NCBI RefSeq assembly: GCF_047302465.1
Contig: NZ_CP178621.1
Coordinates: 3,348,001-3,412,000, forward strand
DNA length: 64,000 nucleotides
Direction of reading: 5' to 3'
DNA from: JACMRP01 sp047302465
GTDB lineage: Bacteria > Bdellovibrionota > Bdellovibrionia > Bdellovibrionales > Bdellovibrionaceae
Positions 44,043 to 52,744 of this stretch are shown here, one piece after another. Within the stretch, counting starts at the first letter, position 1, and the number at the start of each line of letters is the position of its first letter. A program made the translations under genes and the position numbers. Below the pieces are notes generated by a model, which was not told where the DNA came from, did no database searches, and was given only the letters and a program-made list of their open reading frames with translations.

Positions 44043-44450
44043 CTAGTCGACTTCGTAAACCTTAAGACCTGCGCTAAGCAGTTTCTCGGCAAAGACACCG
44101 TCTCCCGCGACTAGTTCACCAGTGAATTGGCCATTATAGATGCGGCCCACGCCACACATCGGGGACTTCGATTTCAGATAAGCTTCCGTAGCTCCATGAT
44201 CCTGAGCAATCTTGTAGGCCGCCTCAGCTCCCGCCTGATATTCTGCAGTGACGTCGACACCTTGATTGGTTCTGATGCGATCGCCTTGCTTCTCGGCTGG
44301 AGGACGCGGAGTCGATAGCCCACCCAATTGCTCGGGGCAAACGGCCACAGCTAAGCCCTGCTCAACCCATTCACGGATCTGAGCGCGCTCTTTAGCTTGG
44401 CAATCATAACGGCAAGGAACCCCTGCCAGACAGGCTGAAACAACTTTCAT
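44043..44450 (-). CDS. DUF523 family protein
   Basis: The 135-aa product matches DUF523: VSACLAGVPCRYDCQAKE near the start, AVCPEQLGGLSTPRPPAE in the middle and SKSPMCGVGRIYNG toward the C-terminus. The conserved Cys residues suggest metal or cluster binding; function is unknown. It converges with the YkgJ gene at a distance of 13 bp. There is no Shine-Dalgarno; TATAAG on its strand (44457-44462) ends 6 nt before the ATG, so it may be leaderless. Confidence 0.9.
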   Translation of the reverse strand: MKVVSACLAGVPCRYDCQAKERAQIREWVEQGLAVAVCPEQLGGLSTPRPPAEKQGDRIRTNQGVDVTAEYQAGAEAAYKIAQDHGATEAYLKSKSPMCGVGRIYNGQFTGELVAGDGVFAEKLLSAGLKVYEVD

Positions 44451-44456
44451 ACGATA

Positions 44457-44462
44457 CTTATA
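44457..44462 (-). promoter_or_regulatory. Candidate -10 box, leaderless DUF523 gene
   Basis: TATAAG on the minus strand with exactly 6 nt to the ATG. No convincing -35. Confidence 0.4.
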
Positions 44463-44470
44463 AAATAAAA

Positions 44471-44504
44471 AGGGTCTTCAAGAAAGCTCCTTGTAAAAGC
44501 TCTA
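44471..44504 (+). repeat. 34-bp direct repeat, left copy
   Basis: Matches 45980-46013 at 31 of 34 bases, same orientation. This copy has lost part of the terminator hairpin present in the right copy. Confidence 0.75.
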
Positions 44505-44576
44505 TCATTCAGGGACCTAAGGCCAGCTCCGGGACGCAATTCCGAAGCTGTCATAGTGCGAAGTTTAGGACTCTGC

Positions 44577-44582
44577 TAAAAT
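44577..44582 (+). promoter_or_regulatory. Candidate -10 box, leaderless exported-protein gene
   Basis: TAAAAT with 6 nt to ATG 44589. No Shine-Dalgarno and no clear -35. Confidence 0.4.
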
Positions 44583-44588
44583 AAACAC

Positions 44589-45365
44589 ATGAAACTCATT
44601 TTAAAGTCGACTGTGATTTTAGGACTTTTCCTGTCTCCTTTTGCTCAGGGGGCTTCGATTAATAAACTGAATCGTCACCTGATGGATGCTTCGGGTTTCA
44701 GTCTGACCAATACGGGATCCGTGGTATTGGCCGCGCCTGCGGCTCTGATCCCCAATCGTGCGCCTGACACTTACAGGGTTTCTGCCACCGACTTGCCTCA
44801 GAGCAACGTCATGATCGACAAGGCGAAGAGCGACACCTACCCTTCGCACATTTCAAATCTTTGGTACAACAGCGGTCTTGATATGTACTTTATGCATGCG
44901 CGTATTGATAAGTCTGGCGATGTGCATGCCTTTACTCTCTGTAGTGGCCCGCTCAGCAAATGCACCTCCGTCAATCGCGGTCTTTGCAACAAATTGCTAA
45001 AAGCTGCAGGTGCCCAACGCTTCCAAGAGCTGCGTGATAAAATAGATTTTTGCAACAATCTCCCGAATATGGATGATCTAGATCCAGACACCAAAAAGAG
45101 TTTGAAACAAGAAGGCGAAGACACCGCTGAAATTTACAGCCGCCAAATCTTGAATCTTAAAACCGACGACAATACCAGCGCCCTTAGAAGACGTGCAGTT
45201 CGCAATCGGCAAGACACTTTACCAGACAATAAAAAAGATGCCGATGCGGCCATGAGATACCGGACGATTGCCGAAGCCTGCACCGTGTTTGACGACGGCG
45301 AAATTAAAGGCGAAAAATCGGCCGCTCAAGAAGCCGTCCGAAAAGCTAATACTGGATCAAAATAA
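44589..45365 (+). CDS. Exported protein of unknown function
   Basis: The 258-aa product has a signal peptide (VILGLFLSPFAQGA). The mature part has a region with LWYNSGLDMYFMHARIDKSGDVHAF and a Cys cluster (TLCSGPLSKCTSVNRGLCNKL, then DFCNNL). A charged helical C-terminus follows, with one more Cys (EACTVFDDG). No family recognised. No Shine-Dalgarno precedes it. With the gene at 45555 it lies between the direct repeats at 44471 and 45980, so both may have arrived together. Confidence 0.78.
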   Translation: MKLILKSTVILGLFLSPFAQGASINKLNRHLMDASGFSLTNTGSVVLAAPAALIPNRAPDTYRVSATDLPQSNVMIDKAKSDTYPSHISNLWYNSGLDMYFMHARIDKSGDVHAFTLCSGPLSKCTSVNRGLCNKLLKAAGAQRFQELRDKIDFCNNLPNMDDLDPDTKKSLKQEGEDTAEIYSRQILNLKTDDNTSALRRRAVRNRQDTLPDNKKDADAAMRYRTIAEACTVFDDGEIKGEKSAAQEAVRKANTGSK

Positions 45366-45387
45366 GGTCTGTCGTTTCAAATAGAAA

Positions 45388-45404
45388 AGGGGCTTCAGGA
45401 AAGC
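45388..45404 (+). repeat. Short third copy of the direct repeat
   Basis: Seventeen bases matching the start of the 45980 copy at 16 positions, just after the stop of the exported-protein gene. Confidence 0.45.
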
Positions 45405-45554
45405 AAGCAGTCCTTATGTTACACATTTATTTTAACTCCCGAATTAAAGCGACTGGTGTCCGTTAAACTTCACTTCCTTACGGAGAAGCCCATCGTCTAT
45501 ATTGAACTTGAGCATTATATTAGGCAGCTCTTTCTTTAAACGAGGAGGTTTGTC

Positions 45555-45884
45555 ATGCCCAGACTGTTCACAGCGATTTTCTTATTATTGCTATGTCTAG
45601 CTACAGTTTCGAGTCAGGCTCAATCACCGGATTCCGAAACCGATCTCGCTCCTTGGTCCCAGCCGAATGCTTTTGAATCGGAGGATATGTCCATGCTAGC
45701 GCGACCGCGCCCACGGCCAAAAACGGTTTACAGATGTTGTGCAAAGCCATCTACCGGGTACGGGATGAGTTGCCGTCAGGGCTCGAACAGGGATTTAACT
45801 TGGGGCAATGTAATAATTGACTGCGAAAACAGGTATGGAAAAGGAAATTGCGTATCGGGGTGCCGCCGGCTGATTTCTCCTTAG
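45555..45884 (+). CDS. Small Cys-rich exported protein
   Basis: The 109-aa product has a signal peptide (TAIFLLLLCLATVSSQAQ) and a basic Pro/Arg segment (ARPRPRPKTVYR). A C-terminal region of about 45 residues follows, with six Cys (YRCCAKPS, MSCRQG, IDCENR, NCVSGCRR). That is enough for three disulfides in a mini-domain. GAGGAGG lies 7 nt before the ATG. No family recognised. TATATT (45500-45505), preceded by CGTC, may be its -10 box. The 189 bp before it otherwise hold only the short repeat. Confidence 0.78.
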   Translation: MPRLFTAIFLLLLCLATVSSQAQSPDSETDLAPWSQPNAFESEDMSMLARPRPRPKTVYRCCAKPSTGYGMSCRQGSNRDLTWGNVIIDCENRYGKGNCVSGCRRLISP

Positions 45885-45979
45885 ATCTAGCAAGGTTACC
45901 TCTAAGCGGTCAGGCAAATATCTTTTAGCGGAATCAAAAAGCTGGTGGGCTCAGAGTCGTTATGTCTGCTCGAAGAACA

Positions 45980-46013
45980 AGGGGCTTCAAGAAAGCCCCT
46001 TATAAAAGCTCTA
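45980..46013 (+). repeat. 34-bp direct repeat, right copy (tldE terminator)
   Basis: Contains a perfect stem AAGGGGCTT/AAGCCCCTT read on the minus strand right after the tldE stop codon, which is the last base triplet of the repeat. Confidence 0.75.
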
Positions 46014-47354
46014 AGCTCCGGCGAAGCTCATCGACTTCACCAAGACATGCGGGCTGATCAGCGAGCTTCCCGGCTTCGCATACTCATTCCCCAAATCTTC
46101 GATATCGCGGAGTAAGTCCAAGATATTTCCCGAGACCACAAACTGATCCACTGGTGACACCATCTTGCCATTTTCATAGAGGAAACCCTCTGCCGGCATC
46201 GAGATATCCCCAGTCGACTCTTTATAGCCAGAGTGCAACCCTGCCGAGAACTCAGTCAAATAGACGACCTTCTCGTGACTAGAAAGCAGCTCTTGCAAAG
46301 TCTTAGTCCCTTTACCTACTACCAAGTTCGTCGCTCCGATATCCATCGCAGATGCGGGACTACGGGACGCATTTGCCGTATGAGGCAAATTCAACTTCTT
46401 GGCGTATTCCAAATTCGTTAGGAAATTTTTCAGCACACCGTTTTCAAACAAAACTGTTTTTTGTGATGGCGCTCCTTCTGAATCGAAAGGACGCATAGAG
46501 GTCCCACGGATTTCAAACGGATCATCCAACAACTGAAACTTATCGCTGGCAATTTTTTGATTCAGCTTGCCTTTAAACAAAGACTTTCCTTCATGCACTT
46601 CTTTTGCAGACAAATAGCCTGCAAACATCATCAGCACCATCGGAAATTGTTCACGATCAATGACAACGGCGTAATTACCAGTTTTCAATTTTTGCGCACC
46701 TAAGCGAGAAAGAGATTTACGAACACTCTCTTTCGCTGTTGACTCGGCATGAACGTCCTTGAAGGAACGAGCAAAGAAAGAATCGCCATCCATTTTAGAA
46801 TTCTCGCCCTCTTTGGCCAGAGGATACGAATATCCAGAATAATAATTCTGTTTGAACTCTAGATCCACGCCTTCAGAATTCAAAATACGTTTAAAGCCCG
46901 TTCCCTCCATGTATCCGGAGTAAGGAACAGACTGCACACGCGGGTCTTGATTCAGACAAACTTCCTCAAGAAGCTTTGCGACTTCCATTTTCTTTTCCAT
47001 CGGAACTTCTTCAGGATTAAAAAGTTCTGACATCTTGCCAATATTTTGCGGCTTCATCAGTGGAATCTCTTGGGCCTCGGTAGACTTCAAAGTCTTCGCA
47101 TTGCTAAGAGCTTCTTTATAAGTTCTGAGCAAAGCTTCCCATGAAAGATTCTCGGTATAAGCATAACCTTGGCTGGCACCGAGCACGACACGTAAACCCG
47201 CCATCTGTGTTTGCGTGGATTCAAACTTCTCGAGTTTTCTTTGGCTGAAACCCAAAGTCAGGTTTTCACCACCAGAAAGAAGCAATTCTACTTTTGCCCC
47301 TTCGCGACGAGCTTCATCTGCAATCTTATTAAAATTATCTTTCAATGTATCCAT
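46011..47354 (-). CDS. tldE: TldE/PmbA family protein
   Basis: The 447-aa protein is the non-catalytic partner of TldD in the TldD/E metallopeptidase that processes unfolded or modified peptides, including microcin B17. The family features are visible: LLSGGENLTLGFSQRKLEKFES at the start, GLRVVLGASQGYAYTENLS, MDIGATNLVVGKG and LTEFSAGLHSGYKESTGDISMPAEGF. It lacks HExxxH, as expected for TldE. Its ATG shares a base with the tldD stop (TAATG). It ends in the repeat/terminator at 45980. Confidence 0.93.
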   Translation of the reverse strand: MDTLKDNFNKIADEARREGAKVELLLSGGENLTLGFSQRKLEKFESTQTQMAGLRVVLGASQGYAYTENLSWEALLRTYKEALSNAKTLKSTEAQEIPLMKPQNIGKMSELFNPEEVPMEKKMEVAKLLEEVCLNQDPRVQSVPYSGYMEGTGFKRILNSEGVDLEFKQNYYSGYSYPLAKEGENSKMDGDSFFARSFKDVHAESTAKESVRKSLSRLGAQKLKTGNYAVVIDREQFPMVLMMFAGYLSAKEVHEGKSLFKGKLNQKIASDKFQLLDDPFEIRGTSMRPFDSEGAPSQKTVLFENGVLKNFLTNLEYAKKLNLPHTANASRSPASAMDIGATNLVVGKGTKTLQELLSSHEKVVYLTEFSAGLHSGYKESTGDISMPAEGFLYENGKMVSPVDQFVVSGNILDLLRDIEDLGNEYAKPGSSLISPHVLVKSMSFAGA

Positions 47355-48739
47355 TAGGCTCTTCCTCCAACCATCAGGCTAGAAACCAAAAGCTGTGGCT
47401 GACCAACGCATGTTGGAATGCTACCGCTCACAGAACCACACATCCCTGTCGCCATGCTCATGTTTTTTGAAACTTTGGTGATCTTACCAAGCGTATCAAT
47501 ACCACGACCAATCAAACACGCACCTTTCACAGGTTCCTCGATACGACCATTACGGATGATGTAAGCTTCACGCACCTGGAAGTTATAGTCTCCAGTTCCA
47601 GGATTCACAGAGCCACCGCCCATGTTTTTTGCGTAAAGACCGTAGTCCACGTCCTTGATCATTTCTTCGAAAGAGTCTTTACCAGCATCGATGAATGTAT
47701 TTCTCATACGCGAAGCTGGAGCATACTTGTAAGACTGACGGCGACCGCTGCCAGTTTTCTCATAGCCCGTCTGACGAGCACCCATTTCATCTACGATATA
47801 AGACTTCAAAACACCTTTTTCGATCAAGACTGTGCGTTTTGTAGCATTGCCTTCGTCATCGATGCTGATGGAGCCCCATTTGTTTTCAAGTGTACCGTCA
47901 TCGACCGCAGTCACACACTCGTGAGCAATCTTTTCGCCCAATTTACCGCAGAAGACAGACGCATCTTTTGCAACAGCTGTTGTTTCTAAACCATGACCAC
48001 AAGCTTCGTGGAAGATAACGCCGCCAAAAGCATTGTCGATCACCACTGGCATTTCGCCCGCTGGCGCATACTTCGCTGTTGTCAGCATTGTCGCACGATC
48101 AACACTAGTCTCGGTCAGTGCTTTCAAATCCATCGTGTCGAAAATCTCTGAAGTACCCAATTGGCCTTCACGCTCGGTTGAACTTTCTTTAACTCCGTTT
48201 TGCTCTACAAAAGTTTCTAGCGACACACGCGAGTAAGCACGCTCATCGTAAGCCATCAAGCCATTCGAGTTTGCGATTTGCACACGTTGGAACTTCTCGT
48301 GCAATGAAGCGTCGACCTGGGTGACACTCGAGCTGCGAGCTCTTGCATAATGATCGATCGAGTTCAACCATTGGAATTTTCTATTACGATCCATCTCCCA
48401 TGGCTTTTCGCCATAAGTATGAATCGAATCAAAAGAGACTTGCATCAAAGGCATTGATTTCTTAGCAGCCCCTTGGCCACGACTTTGAGCCGCGTTCAAC
48501 GCTGCTTTCACCAAACCGGTTTCGCTGAGATCGTTCGTTGTGACATAAACGATTTCATGTCCAAAAAACAAACGAACACCGGCACCATAAAGCTGACCAA
48601 CGATAGCGCTTTCTGGATTGGAGCTTAGAATACTCAATTGCGAAGAATAAGTATCTTCTACAAAAATATCTGCAAAGTCCGCGCCTGTTGACAGGGCGGC
48701 ATCAAGAGCTTTTTGTAGAATATTCTGAGATATGATCAT
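47354..48739 (-). CDS. tldD: TldD metallopeptidase
   Basis: The 461-aa catalytic subunit has the zinc motif HEACGHGLE (HExxxH) in GGVIFHEACGHGLETTA and the C-terminal MCGSVSGSIPTCVGQPQLLV. An N-terminal ADIFVEDTYSS and GVRLFFGHEIVYVTT complete the pattern. ATG 48739 is preferred to an in-frame TTG four codons upstream because GGAGG lies 5 nt before it. tldD and tldE form a coupled pair that follows the ABC transporter gene by 40 bp. Confidence 0.95.
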   Translation of the reverse strand: MIISQNILQKALDAALSTGADFADIFVEDTYSSQLSILSSNPESAIVGQLYGAGVRLFFGHEIVYVTTNDLSETGLVKAALNAAQSRGQGAAKKSMPLMQVSFDSIHTYGEKPWEMDRNRKFQWLNSIDHYARARSSSVTQVDASLHEKFQRVQIANSNGLMAYDERAYSRVSLETFVEQNGVKESSTEREGQLGTSEIFDTMDLKALTETSVDRATMLTTAKYAPAGEMPVVIDNAFGGVIFHEACGHGLETTAVAKDASVFCGKLGEKIAHECVTAVDDGTLENKWGSISIDDEGNATKRTVLIEKGVLKSYIVDEMGARQTGYEKTGSGRRQSYKYAPASRMRNTFIDAGKDSFEEMIKDVDYGLYAKNMGGGSVNPGTGDYNFQVREAYIIRNGRIEEPVKGACLIGRGIDTLGKITKVSKNMSMATGMCGSVSGSIPTCVGQPQLLVSSLMVGGRA

Positions 48740-48779
48740 TAAGACCTCCAAAAAAATTAATTATACTAAAACCGCCGTC

Positions 48780-51700
48780 TTAAACCAGGCTTTCTTCGAT
48801 TTCGTGGCGAGTCCATTCGTTTGCTTTTCGTATGGATTTCACTTCTCCTGCCGAAATCTCGACGACTTGGTCACAATCGGCGATGGTTCCTAAGCGATGC
48901 GCGATAATCAACATCGTCACACCACTAAACGCATTCCTGATCACCTTTTGCAACAAGGCATCAGTTTGCACGTCCACACTAGCTGTGGCCTCGTCCATCA
49001 CGATGACACGAGCTTTGGTCAAGAGCGCTCGGGATAAACAAAGCAATTGTCTTTGCCCTTGGCTCAGATTCAAACCGCTTTCCGTCACCGCAGAATCTAA
49101 TCCCTTCGGTAACGAAGAAACGTAGCTCCACATCGATGCATGCTTCAACGCTTCGATCACCTCATGATCCGTGTATTCGTTGTAACGATCTAAATTATTC
49201 CGGATAGTTCCTAGGAATAATGTCGGATCCTGAGGAATGATTGCAAGACTTCGGCGGAGCCTCTCAAGAGGCACGGTGCCTGTATCCACACCATCAATCA
49301 GGATTGTACCCTGCTCTGCCTCAATAAAGCGAAACAAAGACTGAAACAGAGTGCTCTTTCCTGAGCCAGTTCTTCCGATGATACCAACGCGGCTACCGGC
49401 TGCTACTTTAAAGCTGACACCTTTCAAGACCAAAGGCAGATGATCGGCATAACGCACTTGCAGGTCCTTCACTTCGATCTCACCAAGCGCTGGCCAGTTC
49501 GGAGTTAATGTCTCTGTAGAAGTACGTACAGTGTCTTTCTCTGATGGAAGATTCGCGAAGAACTTCAATCTTTCGATGGAAGTCATTCTTGATTCGATAT
49601 CAGCAAAGATACGAACACCCCAGTTCAAGAATCCCCAGAACGACAATGAATACATCGTCACAAGACCAGCAGTTCCTGCGCTCATCGCGCCTGAATACGC
49701 CGACAAAGTCACGCCTACTGCTGTCGCCATTGAAATCACGCCACCCACCAACGGAATGCGCGAAGAGAACCAACGGTTCAACATATAGTGCGAATAAAAC
49801 ATCTTCTGGCTATGCGCGAGCTTGTCATAGAAGTTCTTCATGAACCACGACTGCTTGTTAAAGCTTCGGATCACGACAAGTCCTTGCAAGCTTTCCTTAA
49901 AGTGAGCGTAGCGCGGAGATCGGGCCACACTATCCAAGCGTTTCGCTTCACGAGCCGGTCGTCGGTAATCTTTCTGAAGCATATAGTACAACACCATGAC
50001 TGGACCGATCACAAACACCATGAATGGCATCAAACCCAAAATCAGAACCAGCGATGCAATCACATGCATTGCACAGTTCACAGCCGAGCTAAACATCCAC
50101 TGCAAATAAATGTCCACGGACTCGATATCTCGAGAAAACCTTTGCAAGATCCTTCCCACCGGAGTCGAGTCAAAAAATCTCACTGGAGCATGCAAAACGC
50201 TACGAAGCATTTTGTTATGCATACTTTGCCCAGCACGAATTCCTCGAGCCAACCAGAAGAGCTGATCAAACAACGTCGCAACCAATACTCCCAAACCTAC
50301 AAGTCCGTAAATACCAATCGCCGTCAACGCAAGCCACTCACTCTGGTGATTCGTGTAATAAGAGAGCCACGCTTTTTGCGCGAGCGGCAACATCGTCACT
50401 GACGCTGCTGCTGCAAACAGTGCTACTAGAATCAATGGTCTTGTATGTTTACCGTCTCCACCCAATGACAAAATATAGTCCCAGTACACGGAACCTTTGA
50501 CAGCTCCCTGCTCACGGTCTTCATCTTCTGTTACTCGTGTTTCGGCCTCTTCTTCAGTTTTTGTTAATGCAGGTTCTTGAGAAGACTCCGCACTTGCAAC
50601 AGTGATATCACCAGCATCATGAGACTTTCCGTGCTCTGCATAGAATGCAGCAAAAGCTGGGCAAGTTTTTTGAATCTCTTCAAAACTTCCTTGTCCTTTG
50701 ATCTCGCCACCTTCCAGATACAAAATCTGATCAAAGTTGGACAAATATTCCAAACGATGAGTCACCACAACTCGGGTCGTGTCTTTCCAAGCACCAAAGA
50801 TCAATCTTTCGCACAAAAGTTTTTCCGTATCACCATCTACTGCCGACAATGGATCATCCAGCAACACCAACTGAGGCTTACTTAGAAAAGCGCGTCCCAG
50901 GGCCACACGCTGCTTTTGTCCGCCAGAAAGATTCACACCTTTCTCGCCGATCTCAGTGCGAAGACCGCCCTTCCATTGACGTAAGTCATGGCTTAAGCAG
51001 CTTGCATGCAAAGCACGACGTAGCTCTTCTTTAGAAACGTCTTCACCAAATTGCAGATTCTCTAACAATGTGGTGTTCACGATGTAGGCTTCTTGCGGAA
51101 CGTAGGCAACGCGCGGACTTAAGTTCGCACTCGCCAAACCTGTAAATTGAAAGCTTCCATGTTGAAGATTCGTTTCACCTAAAAGGGCATTCAACAGCGA
51201 ACTTTTTCCAGATCCCACAGGTCCTACGATCGCAACTGAAGCTCCCGCAGGCACCGTAAAGGTTAAACCCTTCAGTGTCGCCATTTCGGCCTCTGGATAT
51301 TTCAATGTCAGGCTCTGAATCTCTACACCGACAGCTTTGCCTGAAGAGTCCGTTTCTCGGTCCGCACTTGCGACTTCTTCTTGTTTTAAGAAGTTCAAAA
51401 TACGTCCCGCGCCGACACTCGCAGCAGTCCATCTAGAAATCAGTCGTGACAAGTCGCCAAATGGACCTTCCAAAAGACCGAACAAAGAAATACAGGTAAA
51501 GATCAAGGCCGCATCCAGCTTTTCTCCACGCCAGGCATGAACTGCCAAAGCGACAAAAAGAACCAGCGTTGAAACCGCCAAGTATCCAAGGCTTGCTAAA
51601 ACCTCGGCCTTCGCCAAACGACGACGACTGCCAAGTTCTTTTTCACGAATAGCCATGACTTCTTTAGAGACACTTTTCTCCCAAGCAAAATACTTCACAA

Positions 51701-52475
51701 CGCGAATCGCATTCAGAGCTTGAGTCATCAAAGTCACACGGTGATCTTTGTGAGCCATCATCTCTTCATCCAACTTCGTAAAGCGCTTTGCTACATAGCT
51801 CGTAAGCGGCGCAAGAGTGAACAAAACAGCCAATGCTGCTAAAGCTGACCAGCCAATATAATAGAACAACATGCCCACGACACTGGTGATCATGAAGATG
51901 TCCATGATGAAATCCGCAAAGACAATCGGGAAATCAGACACGGAGTCGCTATCGCTACTCATGTAGTTCACGACATCACCAAGCTGATTTTTTTGACGCG
52001 CATTTTGACTGAGCTTCAAACTATGTTTGAAAATCTTTTCATTCAAAATATTCGTCAAAACCTGATAGCTGCGAAGTGTTCCGTAGAAAAAATGTTGAAT
52101 GCAAAGCCCAGACATAAATCCACAAATTCCCAGTAAAACCCCATAAGTCAAAGCGACCCACAAAGTTTCTTTGGTGACTCCTGCAGAAATAAGGCTGACA
52201 AAACGATTCACTAAAATCGGCGTCGCCAATGAAAATAGCGAACTCAGCAAATACCAAGAGAACGCCGGAATCGTGAAGCGTCTTTGCACTTTCACCGTCG
52301 AAAATAAGAACTTTCGTGGTGAAGTCCAATTCAGCTCATGAACTGGAACGCGAATGGTCCGAGGATTCAATTCTTCTGGTAAATCCAGCATATCTTTTTC
52401 ATCGATATGCTTGGTCTTTGCCGTTTTGATCAACGAACTTGCATGAAAAAATAGTAACGACTTTAAAAAACTCAT
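48780..52475 (-). CDS. Single-chain ABCC-type ABC exporter
   Basis: The 1231-aa protein fuses two membrane domains and two ATPase domains in one chain, TMD1-NBD1-TMD2-NBD2, as in eukaryotic MRP/ABCC proteins. NBD1 has Walker A GPVGSGKSS (418-426), signature LSGGQ (516-520) and Walker B LVLLDDPLSAVD, with Asp541 where the catalytic Glu should be. NBD2 has GRTGSGKST, a non-standard signature LSQGQRQLLCLSRALL and a normal VIVMDEATASVD. One ATP site is therefore degenerate and one intact, exactly as in ABCC. An acidic linker of about 50 residues joins the halves. Substrate unknown; glutathione conjugates or peptides are family options. A 24-codon ORF precedes it. No Shine-Dalgarno is obvious at the ATG. 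Confidence 0.92.
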   Translation of the reverse strand: MSFLKSLLFFHASSLIKTAKTKHIDEKDMLDLPEELNPRTIRVPVHELNWTSPRKFLFSTVKVQRRFTIPAFSWYLLSSLFSLATPILVNRFVSLISAGVTKETLWVALTYGVLLGICGFMSGLCIQHFFYGTLRSYQVLTNILNEKIFKHSLKLSQNARQKNQLGDVVNYMSSDSDSVSDFPIVFADFIMDIFMITSVVGMLFYYIGWSALAALAVLFTLAPLTSYVAKRFTKLDEEMMAHKDHRVTLMTQALNAIRVVKYFAWEKSVSKEVMAIREKELGSRRRLAKAEVLASLGYLAVSTLVLFVALAVHAWRGEKLDAALIFTCISLFGLLEGPFGDLSRLISRWTAASVGAGRILNFLKQEEVASADRETDSSGKAVGVEIQSLTLKYPEAEMATLKGLTFTVPAGASVAIVGPVGSGKSSLLNALLGETNLQHGSFQFTGLASANLSPRVAYVPQEAYIVNTTLLENLQFGEDVSKEELRRALHASCLSHDLRQWKGGLRTEIGEKGVNLSGGQKQRVALGRAFLSKPQLVLLDDPLSAVDGDTEKLLCERLIFGAWKDTTRVVVTHRLEYLSNFDQILYLEGGEIKGQGSFEEIQKTCPAFAAFYAEHGKSHDAGDITVASAESSQEPALTKTEEEAETRVTEDEDREQGAVKGSVYWDYILSLGGDGKHTRPLILVALFAAAASVTMLPLAQKAWLSYYTNHQSEWLALTAIGIYGLVGLGVLVATLFDQLFWLARGIRAGQSMHNKMLRSVLHAPVRFFDSTPVGRILQRFSRDIESVDIYLQWMFSSAVNCAMHVIASLVLILGLMPFMVFVIGPVMVLYYMLQKDYRRPAREAKRLDSVARSPRYAHFKESLQGLVVIRSFNKQSWFMKNFYDKLAHSQKMFYSHYMLNRWFSSRIPLVGGVISMATAVGVTLSAYSGAMSAGTAGLVTMYSLSFWGFLNWGVRIFADIESRMTSIERLKFFANLPSEKDTVRTSTETLTPNWPALGEIEVKDLQVRYADHLPLVLKGVSFKVAAGSRVGIIGRTGSGKSTLFQSLFRFIEAEQGTILIDGVDTGTVPLERLRRSLAIIPQDPTLFLGTIRNNLDRYNEYTDHEVIEALKHASMWSYVSSLPKGLDSAVTESGLNLSQGQRQLLCLSRALLTKARVIVMDEATASVDVQTDALLQKVIRNAFSGVTMLIIAHRLGTIADCDQVVEISAGEVKSIRKANEWTRHEIEESLV

Positions 52476-52553
52476 AAAAATCCATTCTGGATTGAAGATA
52501 CTTATAAAATTATCAATTAAAATGTCAGATCAGTCTTGAGAAGCGATAGGGCT

Positions 52554-52628
52554 CTAGAACTGAGAGAGAAGAGGGACCATCGCAGGAATCAATGCCGATG
52601 CGGATTTGCGCAGTTGCATTTGAATCAT
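52554..52628 (-). CDS. 24-aa small ORF upstream of the ABC transporter
   Basis: ATG 52628 has GAGGAGG 5 nt upstream, a near-perfect ribosome site. The peptide (MIQMQLRKSASALIPAMVPL then LSQF) is a basic, amphipathic-looking chain with no known relative. It ends 78 bp before the transporter start. It could be a regulatory leader peptide, a small membrane peptide or an exported substrate. Coding status rests only on the ribosome site. Confidence 0.45.
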   Translation of the reverse strand: MIQMQLRKSASALIPAMVPLLSQF

Positions 52629-52667
52629 GTTGTCCTCCTCTCGTGTGAGATTCTTTAAAAATAGCCA

Positions 52668-52704
52668 ACAAAGCGGGCTCTGTCTAGCCCACTTTGTATT
52701 TTTA
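52668..52704. terminator. Terminator-like hairpin after rsgA
   Basis: ACAAAGCGGGCT/AGCCCACTTTGT, a 12-bp stem with one mismatched pair on the plus strand (G-T wobble on the minus strand). A TATTTTT run follows the stem on the minus side after 6 nt, and immediately on the plus side. Confidence 0.7.
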
Positions 52705-52744
52705 TTTCTGATTTGGACCTGATTGGAAAGACCTCGACCATATG

